From Bradyrhizobium acaciae (lineage in GTDB: Bacteria > Pseudomonadota > Alphaproteobacteria > Rhizobiales > Xanthobacteraceae): 64,000 bases of DNA. The notes under the pieces were generated by a model, which was not told where the DNA came from, did no database searches, and saw nothing but the letters and a program-made list of their open reading frames with translations. The translations under genes were made by a program, and so were the position numbers. How positions within the stretch are numbered: position 1 is the first letter of the stretch; every line of letters starts with the position of its first letter. The stretch spans positions 1 to 64,000 of the forward strand of contig NZ_JACMYK010000026.1 in assembly GCF_020889785.1 (NCBI RefSeq). Reading direction: 5' to 3'. This document shows positions 62,431 to 64,000 of the stretch, piece by piece.

Positions 62431-64000
62431 ATGAACAGGACAGTCTTCTCCCTTCCGGCCAAGAGTGAGTATCTGACCAATGGCGGCCTTGCGGTCGCGC
62501 GGGTGGTCGAGCAGTTCACCGGCGGCGCCAACCGCCTTGACGACCTGATCGCACTGCTGGACCGCCGCCGCGGCGTGGTGCTGTCCTCGGGCACGACGGT
62601 GCCGGGCCGCTACGAGAGCTTCGACCTCGGCTTTGCCGATCCGCCGCTGGTGCTCGAGACCTCGGGCACCGATTTCTCGTTGCAGGCGCTGAACCCGCGC
62701 GGCGAAGTCCTGATCGACTTCCTCGGCGACGTGCTGCGCGAGCCTTGCGTCGTGATCTCGGAGCGCAGCGCAACGAAGCTCGCCGGCCATATCATCCGCG
62801 GCGCCGCGCCGGTCGAGGAGGACCAGCGCACCCGCCGCGCCAGCGTGATGTCGCTGGTTCGCGACATGGTGGCGGCATTCACCTCCAATGCCGATCCACT
62901 GCTCGGCCTGTTCGGCGCCTTCGCCTACGATCTCGTGTTCCAGATCGAGGACATCGTGCAGAAGCGAGCCCGCGAGGACGACCAGCGCGACATCGTGCTC
63001 TATGTGCCGGACCGGCTGCTGGCCTATGACCGCGCCACCGGACGCGGCGTGGCGCTCAGCTACGAGTTTTCGTGGAAGGGCAGATCGACCGCCGGCCAGT
63101 CGCACGAGACCGCGCCGAGCCTCTACGCCAAGACTGGACGGCAGGGTTTTGCTGATCACGCCCCGGGCGAATATCAGGCGACGGTTGAAGTCGCGCGCGC
63201 GGCGTTCGCCCGCGGCGATCTGTTCGAGGCGGTGCCCGGGCAGCTGTTTGCCGAGCCTTGCGAGCGCTCGCCGGCGGAAGTGTTCCAACGGCTCTGCCGC
63301 ATCAATCCATCGCCCTATGGCGCGCTGATGAATCTCGGCGACGGCGAATTCCTGGTCTCCGCCTCGCCGGAGATGTTCGTCCGCTCCGACGGCCGCCGGG
63401 TCGAAACCTGCCCGATCTCGGGCACCATTGCGCGCGGTTCGGATTCGATCGGCGATGCCGAGCAGATCCGCAAGCTCTTGAACTCGGAGAAGGACGAGTT
63501 CGAGCTCAACATGTGCACCGACGTCGACCGCAACGACAAGGCGCGCGTCTGCGTGCCCGGCACCATCAAGGTGCTGGCGCGGCGTCAGATCGAGACCTAT
63601 TCCAAGTTGTTCCACACCGTCGACCATGTCGAGGGCATGCTGCGACCGGGCTTCGATTCGCTCGACGCGTTCCTGACCCATGCCTGGGCCGTGACCGTGA
63701 CCGGCGCGCCGAAGCTGTGGGCGATGCAGTTCGTCGAGGACCATGAGCGGTCGCCGCGGCGCTGGTATGCCGGCGCGATCGGCTGCGTGAATTTCGACGG
63801 CAGCATCAACACCGGCCTCACCATCCGCACCATCCGCATGAAGGACGGTCTCGCCGAGGTGCGGGTCGGCGCCACCTGTTTGTTCGACTCCGATCCCGCA
63901 GCCGAGGACCGCGAGTGCCAGGTCAAGGCGGCGGCGCTGTTCCAGGCGCTGCGCGGCGATCCGCCGAAGCCGCTGTCGGATTTCGCGCCCGATGCCACCG
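62431..64000 (+). CDS. trpE(G): fused anthranilate synthase TrpE(G), 3' end cut by window
   Basis: First step of tryptophan synthesis, chorismate plus glutamine to anthranilate. Visible are 523 residues: the N-terminal domain, then the chorismate-utilising domain with FEAVPGQLF, PYGALMNLGDGEFLVSASPE, CPISGTIARG, ELNMCTDVDRND, AWAVTVTGAPK and RRWYAGAIGCVNFDG. In rhizobia the glutamine amidotransferase (TrpG) part is fused at the C-terminus, and length of about 720 is expected, so it lies mostly outside the window. AGAGGATC precedes the ATG. Regulated by the leader just upstream. Confidence 0.9.
   Translation, partial: MNRTVFSLPAKSEYLTNGGLAVARVVEQFTGGANRLDDLIALLDRRRGVVLSSGTTVPGRYESFDLGFADPPLVLETSGTDFSLQALNPRGEVLIDFLGDVLREPCVVISERSATKLAGHIIRGAAPVEEDQRTRRASVMSLVRDMVAAFTSNADPLLGLFGAFAYDLVFQIEDIVQKRAREDDQRDIVLYVPDRLLAYDRATGRGVALSYEFSWKGRSTAGQSHETAPSLYAKTGRQGFADHAPGEYQATVEVARAAFARGDLFEAVPGQLFAEPCERSPAEVFQRLCRINPSPYGALMNLGDGEFLVSASPEMFVRSDGRRVETCPISGTIARGSDSIGDAEQIRKLLNSEKDEFELNMCTDVDRNDKARVCVPGTIKVLARRQIETYSKLFHTVDHVEGMLRPGFDSLDAFLTHAWAVTVTGAPKLWAMQFVEDHERSPRRWYAGAIGCVNFDGSINTGLTIRTIRMKDGLAEVRVGATCLFDSDPAAEDRECQVKAAALFQALRGDPPKPLSDFAPDAT

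Overview
The window is a GC-rich alphaproteobacterial chromosome segment, most likely Bradyrhizobium or a very close relative. The main reasons are the fused cytochrome b/c1 gene (fbcH) behind the Rieske gene, the fused anthranilate synthase gene trpE(G) with its Trp-codon leader, the rhizobial-type glycerol ABC transporter operon, and several families of intergenic palindromic repeats common in rhizobial genomes. These assignments rest on recognition of families and motifs by eye, with no database search. I saw no rRNA, tRNA, insertion sequence, prophage or CRISPR array.

Layout. 1-1109: end of an SMP-30/gluconolactonase-like gene. 1481-7594: a translationally coupled beta-oxidation operon (acyl-CoA dehydrogenase, thiolase, fused hydratase/3-hydroxyacyl-CoA dehydrogenase, acyl-CoA thioesterase). 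7759-8751: a small unknown protein and a HAD hydrolase. 8878-17831: glycerol catabolism: glpR, glpD, then the ABC importer (two ATPases, two permeases, a DUF2160 membrane protein, a binding protein). No glycerol kinase gene is present. 18005-25917: accessory genes: an unknown protein, a TPR protein, a TetX-like monooxygenase divergent from a MarR regulator, an old yellow enzyme, an SDR, DUF1993 and a lytic transglycosylase. 26104-27756: a hybrid histidine kinase whose membrane domain matches the plant ethylene-receptor binding domain residue for residue at the known copper/ethylene positions. 27973-39700: HtpX, an aldo-keto reductase, small secreted proteins, a HiPIP, an ScfR-type regulator, a metallophosphoesterase, Nudix, GNAT and EthD proteins. 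39760-42732: a TonB receptor (frameshifted as read) and a DUF2946 protein behind a Zur-like palindrome. 42828-49647: a minus-strand MoxR/DUF58/DUF4159/membrane-protein operon, also with one frameshift. 49897-53480: DUF1285, CoA pyrophosphatase, DUF6111, CCA-adding enzyme and a TauE-type permease in one overlapping operon. 53550-57068 (minus): DUF2158, HAD, hemF, queD, queE, trmL. 57346-60020: fbcF-fbcH. 60264-62088: dienelactone hydrolase and an extradiol dioxygenase-like protein. 62233-64000: trp promoter, leader/attenuator and trpE(G), cut by the window end.

How it works together. Fatty acid and glycerol genes lie side by side and would together handle the products of lipid breakdown. Their electrons can feed the bc1 complex encoded further along. 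The most notable items are: the ethylene-receptor-like kinase; two NBDs of the glycerol importer with complementary loss of key motifs; two palindromic elements that each supply the stop codons of both convergent neighbours; twin MarR operators 21 bp apart; a near-leaderless Trp leader peptide; and two apparent +2 frameshifts at the same kind of GCGCGC run.
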